Shown: positions 1-8,395 of the stretch, piece after piece | Numbering within the stretch: position 1 is the stretch's first letter | How the letters are laid out: every line of letters starts with the position of its first letter | From: Acetobacteraceae bacterium | Lineage (GTDB): Bacteria > Pseudomonadota > Alphaproteobacteria > Acetobacterales > Acetobacteraceae | DNA: 45,907 nt | Assembly (NCBI GenBank): GCA_019750465.1 | Contig: JAIEOP010000254.1 | Location: 1-45,907, forward strand | Reading direction: 5' to 3' | Notes under the pieces: generated by a model | The model's database searches: none | Seen by the model: the letters and a program-made list of their open reading frames with translations, nothing else | What the model was told of the DNA's origin: nothing | Program-made: the position numbers and the translations under genes

Positions 1-2
1 CG

Positions 3-416
3 GCCCCCGCCGCCGGCGGGGCGGGCACGGCGCTGCAGGTCGCGGAGACGCCGGCGCAGACGCTGGCCCGCGTGCTGTCCCGGCGTGGATGGCTGCGCGA
101 CGACGCCGTGGCGAAGGCGCTGGAGCCGGTGCTGGTGCGGCTCTGCGCCGGCTACCTGCTGGCCGAGAGCGCGCCGGGCAATGCGCGGCGGGCGCGCGAC
201 CCGGTGGCGCATTTCCATCTCTCGAACGGCGCGCGGGTGGAGCGGCTGAACTGGCGCGGCGATGTCAGCGAGAAGGGGATGAAGGAGAGCGCGGGGCTGA
301 TGGTGAACTACCTCTACGACCCGGCACGGATCGAGGACTACCACGAGGAGTATGTGGGGGAGGGAAGGCGGCCGGCGGCGACGGCGATCCGGAAGCTGGC
401 GCGGGGGTGGGGGTAG
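3..416 (+). CDS. Malonyl-CoA decarboxylase, C-terminal part (5' end outside window)
   Basis: The reading frame is open from the first bases of the window and ends at a TAG at 414-416, so about 137 C-terminal residues are present and the N-terminus is missing. Malonyl-CoA decarboxylase converts malonyl-CoA to acetyl-CoA and CO2. The visible segment carries the features I associate with the end of its catalytic domain: FHLSNGARVERLNW, then a D-S-E-K-G-M-K-E-S-A-G-L-M-V-N-Y-type stretch, then the closing YDPARIEDYHEEY. An internal ATG at 72 is in frame but is not the start, because the coding pattern continues upstream. The tail ends 12 bp from the convergent glycosyltransferase gene. No terminator is evident between the two. 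Identification rests on remembered family motifs over a partial protein. Confidence 0.8.
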   Translation, partial: APAAGGAGTALQVAETPAQTLARVLSRRGWLRDDAVAKALEPVLVRLCAGYLLAESAPGNARRARDPVAHFHLSNGARVERLNWRGDVSEKGMKESAGLMVNYLYDPARIEDYHEEYVGEGRRPAATAIRKLARGWG

Positions 417-428
417 GCGGGGACGCCG

Positions 429-2240
429 TCACGTGGCGTCGCGCGCAACCCAATCCGCTTGGACGTGGACGCCGGTCGGCGGGGCGATGCGATTGCGGAC
501 AGGCAGGCGCACGGCCTGCGTCCGCTCCTGCCAGCGGGCGAGGAACTCCTCTAGCTGCTGCGGGGGGTAGGACAGGCTCCAATTGTCCTTCGACGTGGAT
601 CGCCAATGCCACTCCGCCGTCGCCATGCCAGTGAAGGCAAAAGGCGTCAGGCCGGCCATCAGGATCATGAAAAGGACATCCTCGGAGAGCTCGATGCGCG
701 GATCCCGCAGCACCTCCTCGGTGAGCACAGCTCGCCTGCAAATCCAGGCATTGTGCCCGATGACATTCCGCAGCGGCGAGAAATCGACGAACTCTTCGGC
801 CGAACAAGCGAGAAGCTCCCTTCGCTCCTCGATCACCTGATTTCCCGGGCCGCTGAAGTTGGGCGACCAGAAGAAATGACCAGGCTCATCCTGGATGCGG
901 ATGAGACCAGTGTACACGAATCCCACATCCGGCTTCTTGTCGAAAACGCTCAGGATAGACTCGACGTGGTTTGGCAGCAGCGTGTCGTCATCGTCCAGGA
1001 AAGCGATGAATTCCGCCGACGAGGCATTGAGGCCCGCCCACCAGGAGGTTCCACGATTGCCGCTGTTCGGCACGATGATGCGGTTGATCCAGCGAAAACG
1101 GTCCTCGACCTTGGCAATGAGGTCGTCCAGGCCCTCCACCGGGTGAAACTGGACAAGCGTGATGGCCAGCGCGGGATAACTCTGCGCGACAAGGCTGCCC
1201 AGCGTGCGCGCGAGGGTCGTCGCCGAGCGCGAGCCGATGCGGATCACATATTCCACGGTTGGCGACGGCTTGCCTTCCAGCGCCCGGACGGAAACCATGC
1301 CTCGTGCGATTCGGGTGCGGTCCACCACCGCCGGAAGGGGCCGCAACATCGTCTCCAACGTGAGGTTGTGCCGGAACAGGGCATTCGATCGGGCAGCGAG
1401 CTTCGAAGCCGAGGCGGGGTTGCGCCTGGCCCAGTCCATATGCGCAGCGACCTGATCGGCCACGAGCGGCGCCGGCAGGTCGGCATCCACGTAGAGCACG
1501 CTGTCCCGGAACCACTGCCTCGGGAATTCAAAATCGTCGCAGATGATCAGGGCGCCAGCCGCCGCGGCTTCGAACAGCCGCATCGAGGGGCAGTTCGCGG
1601 CGCGGTGCGCGGCCTTGTGCAGGCAGAGCGCCACGCCTGCCTCGCGCAGCGCCCCCAGCACAGAGATCCCGTCGAAGGGCAGGGTCCCCGCATACTCGTC
1701 CCCATGCCCCTGCCAGATACGCGGCGGGCCGTAGAGCCGCAGCGGAACGCGCCCCTGCAGCGCACGGAACACTGCGCCGTGCCGGGTGCCGTCCCAATGC
1801 AGTCCGGCGTACATGATGGACAACCGGTCGGGCAGCGGCCCTGCCGGTCCCTGGTCCGGCGTCGAGGGCAGCATGAGGTGCTCCGCGATCACCGGCCGCT
1901 TTCCGCAGCCCGTCAGATAGTCGTCGATCCATTGGGCGATCTGGTCGGAGCCGCAAAGATGCGCGTCGTGGCTCAGGATGCTCTTCCGTCGTAGCGGATC
2001 CTCCGCGTAGAAGGCGAACGGGCTCCACATAACGGCGAGCGTCGGAAAGGGCGTCAGTTTCGGCGAGAATTCGTGCGTCAGCAGCACGCAGTCCGGCTGG
2101 ATGCGCAGGATGTCGTCCGAAGTGACGACCTCGATCGCTTCGTACCCGAGCCGGTCGCAGGCGACGAGGCAGCGGCGGATCCACTCTGCTTCGGCGCTCT
2201 GCGGGATGTTGGGGAAGCCGTCCTGGATGGCGATGCGCAT
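429..2240 (-). CDS. Two-domain glycosyltransferase (GT-B-like plus GT2)
   Basis: 603 residues starting MRIAIQDGFPNIPQ. An upstream in-frame start (2414) is rejected because it would overlap the preceding gene by over 160 bp. Residues 1 to about 300 resemble the CgeB/spore-maturation type of GT-B glycosyltransferase, with a nucleotide-sugar-site-like segment SMRLFEAAAAGALIICDD at 219-236. Residues about 327-545 look like a GT2 (GT-A fold) domain, with the metal/nucleotide motif FLDDDD at 414-419 and an SEDVLF motif near 519-524. No signal peptide or membrane span is visible, so it is probably cytoplasmic. It lies 10 bp downstream of the double-FkbM gene, so both are probably co-transcribed and act on the same glycan. 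The GT2-coding part is poorer in GC (30/60 at 901-960) than the GT-B part (45/60 at 1561-1620), suggesting separate ancestry. Substrate and acceptor are unknown. Confidence 0.8.
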   Translation of the reverse strand: MRIAIQDGFPNIPQSAEAEWIRRCLVACDRLGYEAIEVVTSDDILRIQPDCVLLTHEFSPKLTPFPTLAVMWSPFAFYAEDPLRRKSILSHDAHLCGSDQIAQWIDDYLTGCGKRPVIAEHLMLPSTPDQGPAGPLPDRLSIMYAGLHWDGTRHGAVFRALQGRVPLRLYGPPRIWQGHGDEYAGTLPFDGISVLGALREAGVALCLHKAAHRAANCPSMRLFEAAAAGALIICDDFEFPRQWFRDSVLYVDADLPAPLVADQVAAHMDWARRNPASASKLAARSNALFRHNLTLETMLRPLPAVVDRTRIARGMVSVRALEGKPSPTVEYVIRIGSRSATTLARTLGSLVAQSYPALAITLVQFHPVEGLDDLIAKVEDRFRWINRIIVPNSGNRGTSWWAGLNASSAEFIAFLDDDDTLLPNHVESILSVFDKKPDVGFVYTGLIRIQDEPGHFFWSPNFSGPGNQVIEERRELLACSAEEFVDFSPLRNVIGHNAWICRRAVLTEEVLRDPRIELSEDVLFMILMAGLTPFAFTGMATAEWHWRSTSKDNWSLSYPPQQLEEFLARWQERTQAVRLPVRNRIAPPTGVHVQADWVARDAT

Positions 2241-2250
2241 GGATGCGGCC

Positions 2251-4446
2251 TCAGCCCGCCTGCCCCGCCTGATCCGGGGCGCGGACAAAGACGCCGTCCA
2301 CCTGCAGCAGCAGGCCGGTCTTCGGGTCCGCGAATTCCGGACTGAGCGCAACACAGCGATACCCGAGCTTGGCGAGTTGCTGGCAGAGTTCGAACATGGT
2401 CGGAGCACCGGCATAGAGCGGCGTGAGGGACATCTCGCACAGGATGACCTCGACCTGGTCGCGACGCTGCCCCAGGCCCCTCAGCACCTCCGCCTCGAAG
2501 CCCTGGGTATCCATCTTCAGGCCGAAGCGCGTGGTGGCGTCGGAGAAGGTCCGCTCGATGAAGGCGTCGAGCGTCACGACCGGACAGGTCTCCCGGTCCA
2601 CGTAGTCGGACTCCGGCGCAGCGCTGCGGTGGCTCTCCAGCATCGGCAGGAGGGAGGAGCTGTAGGAGTTGCCAGCGACATGGATCGTCGCCTCGCCTTC
2701 CGCCGCGCCCACGGCGCAGCGTGGGACGACGGACCACAGCGGGTCATCCTTTGCCTTCGCCGCCAGCGCCGCATGCGCCTTGCTCAACGGCTCGAAGCTG
2801 ACGATATGGCCGATATGGCCGCAATACCGCAGGCCCTCGGCGAACTGGCCGGCATTGGCGCCGACATCAAGGATCACGTCCACCGCGGCCCGGCGGCATT
2901 CGGTGAGAAAACTGCGAGTCGAATGTTCCAGGAATGCGGCGTACCCCGTTGCGGCTGGCGCCGCGGTGCTGGCCCTATCGGTGGTGGGCTGCACGGGCTG
3001 CTCCGGTGGTGGGGCCTCCTGGTGCACGACCGCCTCCTGGGCCAGAGCGTCAGGCAGCCGAGGCTCAGGCATGCGGGGGCCGACCAGGGTCTCCCAGGGC
3101 AGGCGTTTCGCCATGCCAAGCCGCTGCCCCAGCTTGCGCCAGCGCGAGCGGCCGAGATCGGCGCGGTGTTCCCACAGGCGTGCCATTTCCGCGCGCAACC
3201 GCCGCTCATGGTCCAGCGTGCTGGCGAGGTTCGGCGCCAGGAGTGCCGGGTCCGGCGCCCAGGCGCCGCCCTCCCACGGCGCTGGCCTGGCCAGCCCAAG
3301 CCGCAGCCCCAGCCGACGCCAGCGCGATCGCTGGAGGATGTCGGCGATATCGGACTGGATCTGGGCTAATTCGCGCTGCAAATCGGCGAGCGCCGCGGAC
3401 ATCCTCGGGTCCGGAACCGACCCGTGTGGCGCCGCGACCGCCGGGGCCGCTGCCTGCGCGCGCGCAGGCAAGTCCCGCAGCATGGCCAAGCGCTGTTCGG
3501 CAAGGCTGCGCGCCGCGACGAGCGCGCGACGCAACCTGCCGAGGTCCGTCGCCTGCGCCTCCACCACGCGCAACAGGCCGGCGGCGTCGTCGGTCGCGCT
3601 GGCGATCGGCACTTCGCTGGCAATCGTCAGTCGCGGTGCCTGCTGGCGGGGCTCATGCTGCCGCAGCTGCGCGAGCTGGTGCTCAAGGCGTTGGATCGCC
3701 GCATCGCTGAACGGATCCCTGATGTTGACGGGCACGCGGAAGCAGCGCCGCAACTCGCCATGTTCGCGCGCCACGTAGTAGCGGTTCAACCCGTCAAAGT
3801 AGACGTAATCGTAACCCTGGGCGAGCAAGGCCGGTTCCCAGTCCTGATGGGTCGGCTCGAGCGTGGTCGGACGCAACGCCTCCACGAGGATGATCCAGGG
3901 CCGCACCGCGTCGAAGGTGGTGCCGGCGAGCACGTCGGCCTCCCCGCCCTCGACGTCGATCTTCAGGAAGTGGACCTCCTGCCCGGCAATCTCGGCGAGG
4001 ATGCCGGAGAGTGTCATGACCTCGACATCCCGCTGGCCCACCTGGCGGCCGGAGACGAGGGTGTCGATGGCGATATCCGGCCTGGTGGTGGACAAGCCGC
4101 TGTCGCCGAAATCGAACAGAACGGCCTTGCCGGGGCAGCGGCCGAGGGCGACCTGGAGGGTACGATCGCGCTCCCGCATCCGGCGCAGCTTTTCTGCAAA
4201 GAACGGGTCAGGCTCGATGTTGACGCCGGACCATCCGCGTTCGTAGAACGCTCGCGTTACCGAGATGATTTCCGGATCGTGGGCCCCAACGTCAATATAG
4301 AACCCGGTTTCCAGGCGGTGAAACGCCCGCCACAGCAGGACATCTTCTCGGTTCTGCGCATAGGATACAATTGAACGATCTGGATATTCGAACTGCTGAT
4401 CCAGAGATTTCGCCTCGGATATGATATCGCCTGAGACTCCATCCAT
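2251..4446 (-). CDS. Double FkbM-family methyltransferase with long linker
   Basis: 731 residues. Two FkbM-type SAM-dependent methyltransferase domains are seen. Domain 1 spans about 27-240, with the SAM motif DVGAHDP at 52-58 and KIDVEGGEADVL at 162-173. Domain 2 spans about 503-722, with DVGANAGQ at 527-534 and KMDTQGFEAEVL at 644-655. FkbM enzymes O-methylate sugars or polyketides. The linker (about 250-500) is rich in Gln, Ala, Arg and Leu, partly helical or coiled-coil in character. It holds two copies of a Trp-Arg motif, RSRWR(R/K)LG followed by PWE, at 373-392 and 433-452. The start at 4446 gives a full first domain. A glycosyltransferase follows 10 bp downstream, and a ThDP enzyme lies divergent 261 bp away. 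A role in methylating a surface glycan is inference from the pairing. Confidence 0.85.
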   Translation of the reverse strand: MDGVSGDIISEAKSLDQQFEYPDRSIVSYAQNREDVLLWRAFHRLETGFYIDVGAHDPEIISVTRAFYERGWSGVNIEPDPFFAEKLRRMRERDRTLQVALGRCPGKAVLFDFGDSGLSTTRPDIAIDTLVSGRQVGQRDVEVMTLSGILAEIAGQEVHFLKIDVEGGEADVLAGTTFDAVRPWIILVEALRPTTLEPTHQDWEPALLAQGYDYVYFDGLNRYYVAREHGELRRCFRVPVNIRDPFSDAAIQRLEHQLAQLRQHEPRQQAPRLTIASEVPIASATDDAAGLLRVVEAQATDLGRLRRALVAARSLAEQRLAMLRDLPARAQAAAPAVAAPHGSVPDPRMSAALADLQRELAQIQSDIADILQRSRWRRLGLRLGLARPAPWEGGAWAPDPALLAPNLASTLDHERRLRAEMARLWEHRADLGRSRWRKLGQRLGMAKRLPWETLVGPRMPEPRLPDALAQEAVVHQEAPPPEQPVQPTTDRASTAAPAATGYAAFLEHSTRSFLTECRRAAVDVILDVGANAGQFAEGLRYCGHIGHIVSFEPLSKAHAALAAKAKDDPLWSVVPRCAVGAAEGEATIHVAGNSYSSSLLPMLESHRSAAPESDYVDRETCPVVTLDAFIERTFSDATTRFGLKMDTQGFEAEVLRGLGQRRDQVEVILCEMSLTPLYAGAPTMFELCQQLAKLGYRCVALSPEFADPKTGLLLQVDGVFVRAPDQAGQAG
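3091..3330 (-). repeat. Tandem Trp-Arg motif repeat inside the FkbM linker
   Basis: Bases 3271-3330 and 3091-3150 encode two 20-residue units, spaced 60 residues apart, of the pattern R-S-R-W-R-(R/K)-L-G-x-R-L-G-(L/M)-A-(R/K)-x-x-P-W-E. Fourteen of 20 positions are identical. The unit is basic, with two fixed tryptophans. The two DNA copies have diverged, so this is an old internal duplication and not a recent one. Its function is unknown; a docking or dimerisation element is possible. Confidence 0.8.
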
Positions 4447-4707
4447 GGCGGTTGAACCTCTGCTTCAGGACATACACCGAGCACCGCTAGGACCGTCCAT
4501 GTCGCACTGCAACAAGGAAGCTGCAACCATCTCGGAATCGTGAATTTCGGCTTTGCCGCCGACGTCCTCCGCATGGTCCGACTGTGCCAGGGAGCACAGT
4601 CGGCGCGCGGCGGGGTCCAGGCACGCGCACCGCCGGATCCTGCGCTTGCCGGCTCCTGCCGAAGCGGCGACAAGAGCAGCCATGCACGGCGCGCCCGGAG
4701 TGAACCC

Positions 4708-7092
4708 ATGAACGTCATGAGCGCTGTCGGACCCGCTGCGGCGGGCACGGAGGAGGCCAGCCGCCTCGCCCTCCTCCACGCCGTGGAGCGCAAGCTGCTC
4801 TGGCTCTCCGCCTGGATGATCCACCACGCCAACCACATCCGCCCGAACCGGGACGGGCTGAAGGTCGGCGGCCACCAGGCCTCCTGCGCCTCGGTCATCT
4901 CGATCATGACGGCGCTCTACTGCGACGCGCTGCGCCCGCAGGACCGGGTGGCGGTGAAGCCGCATGCCGGCCCCGTCTTCCACGCCATGAACTACCTTCT
5001 GGGCCGGCAATCGCGGGAGAAGCTCTCCACCCTGCGCCAGTTCGGCGGCATCCAGCCCTATCCCAGCCGGGTGAAGGACGGGGCGGAGGTGGATTTCTCC
5101 ACCGGCTCGGTCGGCCTCGGCGTGGCGCTCGCCAGCTTCGGCGCCCTGGTGCAGGACTATGTGCGCCTGCATGGGCTCGGCCGCGCCGACATCCCGCCGG
5201 GGCGCCACGTCGCCATCGTCGGCGACGCCGAACTGGATGAGGGCAACATCTACGAGGCGCTGCTGGAGGGCTGGAAGCACGACATCCGCAACGTCTGGTG
5301 GGTGATCGACTACAACCGCCAGAGCCTGGACAGCGTGGTCCCCGATCGCCTCTTCGGCCGCATCGAGGGGCTGTTCCGTGACATGGGCTGGAACGTCGTC
5401 ACCCTGAAATACGGCAAGCGTCTGCAGGCCGCCTTCGCGCGCGAGGGCGGCGAGAGCCTGCGCCGCTGGATCGACGACTGCCCGAACAGCCTCTACGCCG
5501 CGCTCACCTTCCAGGGCGGCGCGGCCTGGCGCAGCGCGCTGCTGGCCGAGCTGGGCCGCGACGAGGCCGTGCGCGGCATCATCGACCCGCTCTCCGACGA
5601 TGACCTGCACGCGCTGATGACCAATCTCGGCGGCCACGACATCGAGACCCTGATCGAGGCCTTCCGCGCCCAGGACGCCGAGGGCGACCAGCCCACCTGC
5701 TTCATCGCCTACACCATCAAGGGCACCGGCCTGCCCTTCGCCGGCCACAAGGACAACCACGCCGGCCTGATGACCCGGGAGCAGATGACCCTCTTCCGGC
5801 GGGAGATGGGCATCCGCGAGGGGCATGAATGGGACCTGTTCGAAGGACTGGAGCAGCCGGATGCGGTTGCGGCCTTCCTGCGCGGGGTGCCCTTCGCCCG
5901 GCCGCTCGCGCCGGAGGGCAGGGCGCTGGTCTCGCCCGCCGTTCCGGTGCCGGCGGCCTTCCCGGTGCCGAAGGTCGGTGCCGGCCGCAAGCTCGCGACC
6001 CAGGCCGCCTTCGGCGAGATCCTGGCGGAGATCGGCCGCGGCAGGGGCGAGGCGGCGCCGCTGGCGAAGCGGATCGTCACCACCAGTCCCGACGTGACCG
6101 TCTCCACCAACCTCGGGCCCTGGGTGAACCGGCGCGGCATCTTCGACCGGCATCTGAAGAACGACGTCTTCCGCGATGCGAAGCTTGCCTCGGCCCAGCG
6201 CTGGGGCATGTCGCCGGAGGGCCAGCATATCGAGCTCGGCATCGCCGAGCAGAACCTGTTCCTGGTGCTCAGCGCGCTGGGCCTGAGCCACAGCCTCTAC
6301 GGTGCGCGGCTGCTGCCGGTGGGGACGGTCTATGACCCCTTCGTCAACCGCGGCCTCGATGCGCTGATCTATGGCTGCTACCAGGATGCGCGGTTCCTTC
6401 TGGTATCAACGCCTTCGGGGCTGACCCTCGCACCGGAGGGCGGGCAGCACCAGTCGGTGAACACGCCGCTGATCGGCATCGCCCAGGACCGGCTGGCGAG
6501 CTTCGAGCCGGCCTATGCCGACGAGCTGTCCATCCTGATGCGCTGGGCCTTCGAGCACATGCAGAAGCCGGATGGCAGCGCCGTCTGGCTCCGCCTTTCG
6601 ACGCGCGGCCTGGAGCAGCCGGAGCGCGCGCTGGATCCGGCGGCGGTGGTGGCCGGAGCCTATTGGGTGGTGCCGCCGGCGCCGGGGGCGCGCATTGCCA
6701 TCGCCTACCAGGGACCGGTCGCGCCCGAAGCACTGGCGGCCTTCGAGGACCTGCGATCGGAGGAGCCGGGGGCGGGGTTGCTGGCCGTGACCTCGCCGGA
6801 CCGGCTTCACGCTGCCTGGCTCACGGCGCGGCGCAAGGCCCGGGCCGGTCATGGGTCGCCAAGCTGGATCGAGGAGTTGCTGGCGCCGATGGCCCCGGGC
6901 TCGGCGCTGGTGACGGTGCTGGATGGCCATCCGGCGGCGCATGCCTGGCTTGGCGCGGTGCGCGGGCAGCGGGTGGTGCCGCTCGGCGTCGATCACTTCG
7001 GACAGGCTGGGGACCTGCCGGACTTGTACCGGGAGTACGGCCTGGACGCGGATGCGATCCTCGACGCCTGCGCGCAGGCGCTGCTGGGGTAG
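4708..7092 (+). CDS. Homodimeric 2-oxoacid dehydrogenase E1 / transketolase-like ThDP enzyme
   Basis: 794 residues. The start ATG is chosen for GGAG at 4697-4700, 7 bp upstream; the frame continues upstream without good coding character. The architecture is that of a transketolase-fold enzyme closest to the AceE (homodimeric pyruvate dehydrogenase E1) group. The N-terminal ThDP-pyrophosphate domain has HQAS near 56-59, KPHAGPVFHAMNYLLG at 84-99, and the Mg-ThDP motif GDAELDEGN (172-180) running to IDYNRQS (200-206). The pyrimidine-binding domain has the conserved glutamate at 514 in ELGIAEQN. A transketolase C-terminal-like domain follows. E. coli AceE is about 890 residues, so this is a shorter form. 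No E2 or E3 gene lies nearby, so the acyl acceptor and the substrate are open; a stand-alone 2-oxoacid or ketose enzyme is possible. Confidence 0.75.
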   Translation: MNVMSAVGPAAAGTEEASRLALLHAVERKLLWLSAWMIHHANHIRPNRDGLKVGGHQASCASVISIMTALYCDALRPQDRVAVKPHAGPVFHAMNYLLGRQSREKLSTLRQFGGIQPYPSRVKDGAEVDFSTGSVGLGVALASFGALVQDYVRLHGLGRADIPPGRHVAIVGDAELDEGNIYEALLEGWKHDIRNVWWVIDYNRQSLDSVVPDRLFGRIEGLFRDMGWNVVTLKYGKRLQAAFAREGGESLRRWIDDCPNSLYAALTFQGGAAWRSALLAELGRDEAVRGIIDPLSDDDLHALMTNLGGHDIETLIEAFRAQDAEGDQPTCFIAYTIKGTGLPFAGHKDNHAGLMTREQMTLFRREMGIREGHEWDLFEGLEQPDAVAAFLRGVPFARPLAPEGRALVSPAVPVPAAFPVPKVGAGRKLATQAAFGEILAEIGRGRGEAAPLAKRIVTTSPDVTVSTNLGPWVNRRGIFDRHLKNDVFRDAKLASAQRWGMSPEGQHIELGIAEQNLFLVLSALGLSHSLYGARLLPVGTVYDPFVNRGLDALIYGCYQDARFLLVSTPSGLTLAPEGGQHQSVNTPLIGIAQDRLASFEPAYADELSILMRWAFEHMQKPDGSAVWLRLSTRGLEQPERALDPAAVVAGAYWVVPPAPGARIAIAYQGPVAPEALAAFEDLRSEEPGAGLLAVTSPDRLHAAWLTARRKARAGHGSPSWIEELLAPMAPGSALVTVLDGHPAAHAWLGAVRGQRVVPLGVDHFGQAGDLPDLYREYGLDADAILDACAQALLG

Positions 7093-7236
7093 AACTGGAC
7101 TATGACGATTGCTCCCACGGCGCGCGGATCGCCGCGGCGGTCCCGCTTTGCATTCCACGGACGTCGTCGGCGCGGACCTGAAAGCGGGAGGAGCCGACCG
7201 CCTGCGTGACGGCCGGCCCCAAGCGCCGCCTCGGGA

Positions 7237-8331
7237 TCACACGATCACGTTGAGGTCCGAGAACTCCGCCAGCGTCGCCCCGCGCACGAAGATGCTGGTG
7301 CCCGAGAGGTCGAAGGTGACGCCCGCGGCTCGCGCCGACGCCGCGGCCAGCGCCTCATCCAGGCTGGCCAGGCCGAAGGCCGAGAGGTCGAGCACATCGT
7401 CCATCCCGAAATCCCGGACCAGGTCGCTGCCGCCGTCCGGCGCGAAGATGAAGCGGTCCGCGCCCTCGCCGCCGACCAGGCGGTCATCGCCGGCGCCGCC
7501 GGTCAGCCAGTCGTCGCCGTCGCCGCCGCGCAGGGTATCATCCCCGTCGCCGCCCTCGATGGTGTCGCCGCCCTTGCCCGCCACCACCAGGTCGTTGCCG
7601 CCCTGTGCGAGGATCAGGTTGTCCGGCACGCCGCCGCTGATGGTGTCGTCGCCGGCCGTGCCGCCGATGCCGTTCTCCACCAGCTCGATCCGGATATTGG
7701 CAATCTGGTAGCCGGGCTGGGTGAAATCCGCGCCGGAGAACATTGCGGAGGAGAGGATCGGGCCGCCCGGGATGAAGCCTGGATGGTTGGCGATGACCCC
7801 GCCCTCGCTTGGCCCGGTATCCGGCATGGTCTGGCCGAAGAAGGCGGTGTCGGAGGGCACCTCGTTGTTCACTTCGGTGCCGGCGTCCCAGACCTCGCTG
7901 CCGAGGATGGTGAAGTCGGCGCCCAGGAAGTTGCCGGCAGCGTCGAAGATCGCGTGCTCCATGGCGTCGTCATTGCCGACGAAGGCATCGTTGCTCGGGA
8001 TAACCATGGAGGCGTAGCTGACGAATCGGCTGCTGGCGGCATCAGGATCGAGGACGAGAAGGGTGGAGGCGGTCTCGCCATTGGCGATGGGCCCGCCGGC
8101 GCCGAAGACCGCGGTGGCGGCGCTGCCGGCGCCGCTGGCCAGGAATTCCGCGCCGAGCGCGGCGATCGTGCCGTCCTCGGCAAGCCGCTCGATGCCCGGG
8201 CTGGCGGCGCTGCCGACGTCGAGCTGGTCGAAGCTTCCGTCGTGGAAGGCGAACCAGAAAGGAGTGAGGAAATTGCCGCTTACGGGTGCAGTATTCTCCA
8301 CCGTTATGCGGACGATCACGTTGTCTGTCAT
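7237..8331 (-). CDS. Spondin-domain protein with RTX calcium-binding repeats, probably secreted by type I system
   Basis: 364 residues. Residues 1 to about 218 match the bacterial spondin N-terminal-domain pattern: VRITVENTAPVSG, then HDGSFDQLDVGSAASPG, then SYASMVIPSNDAFVGND. Residues about 222-295 hold glycine/aspartate nonapeptides of the GGxGxDx(L/I)x type, which bind calcium and fold into a parallel beta roll. The C-terminus after about 296 resembles the tail of serralysin/RTX proteins (FIFAPDGGSDLVRDF, DVLDLSAFG) and ends LNVIV, fitting an uncleaved type I secretion signal. There is no N-terminal signal peptide. No type I transporter genes are present in the window. An extracellular adhesion or matrix role is inferred from the domains. 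The gene is convergent with the ThDP enzyme gene. Confidence 0.85.
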   Translation of the reverse strand: MTDNVIVRITVENTAPVSGNFLTPFWFAFHDGSFDQLDVGSAASPGIERLAEDGTIAALGAEFLASGAGSAATAVFGAGGPIANGETASTLLVLDPDAASSRFVSYASMVIPSNDAFVGNDDAMEHAIFDAAGNFLGADFTILGSEVWDAGTEVNNEVPSDTAFFGQTMPDTGPSEGGVIANHPGFIPGGPILSSAMFSGADFTQPGYQIANIRIELVENGIGGTAGDDTISGGVPDNLILAQGGNDLVVAGKGGDTIEGGDGDDTLRGGDGDDWLTGGAGDDRLVGGEGADRFIFAPDGGSDLVRDFGMDDVLDLSAFGLASLDEALAAASARAAGVTFDLSGTSIFVRGATLAEFSDLNVIV

Positions 8332-8346
8332 GTAGCAGGCTCCCCG

Positions 8347-8395
8347 GCTGTGTGATTACGCACAGCACTATATGTTCACGCATCCACGATGCGTG
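8347..8395 (-). promoter_or_regulatory. Two inverted repeats flanking a TATAGT -10 element upstream of the RTX gene
   Basis: Repeat A is GCTGTG (8347-8352) with CACAGC (8361-8366). Repeat B is CACGCATC (8377-8384) with GATGCGTG (8388-8395), a perfect 8-bp inverted repeat with a CAC spacer. Between them, read on the minus strand, is TATAGT (8367-8372), a good -10 hexamer 35 bp upstream of the RTX start codon. No matching -35 is seen, which would fit activator-dependent transcription. Repeat A could also form a hairpin near the 5' end of the transcript. Confidence 0.4.
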
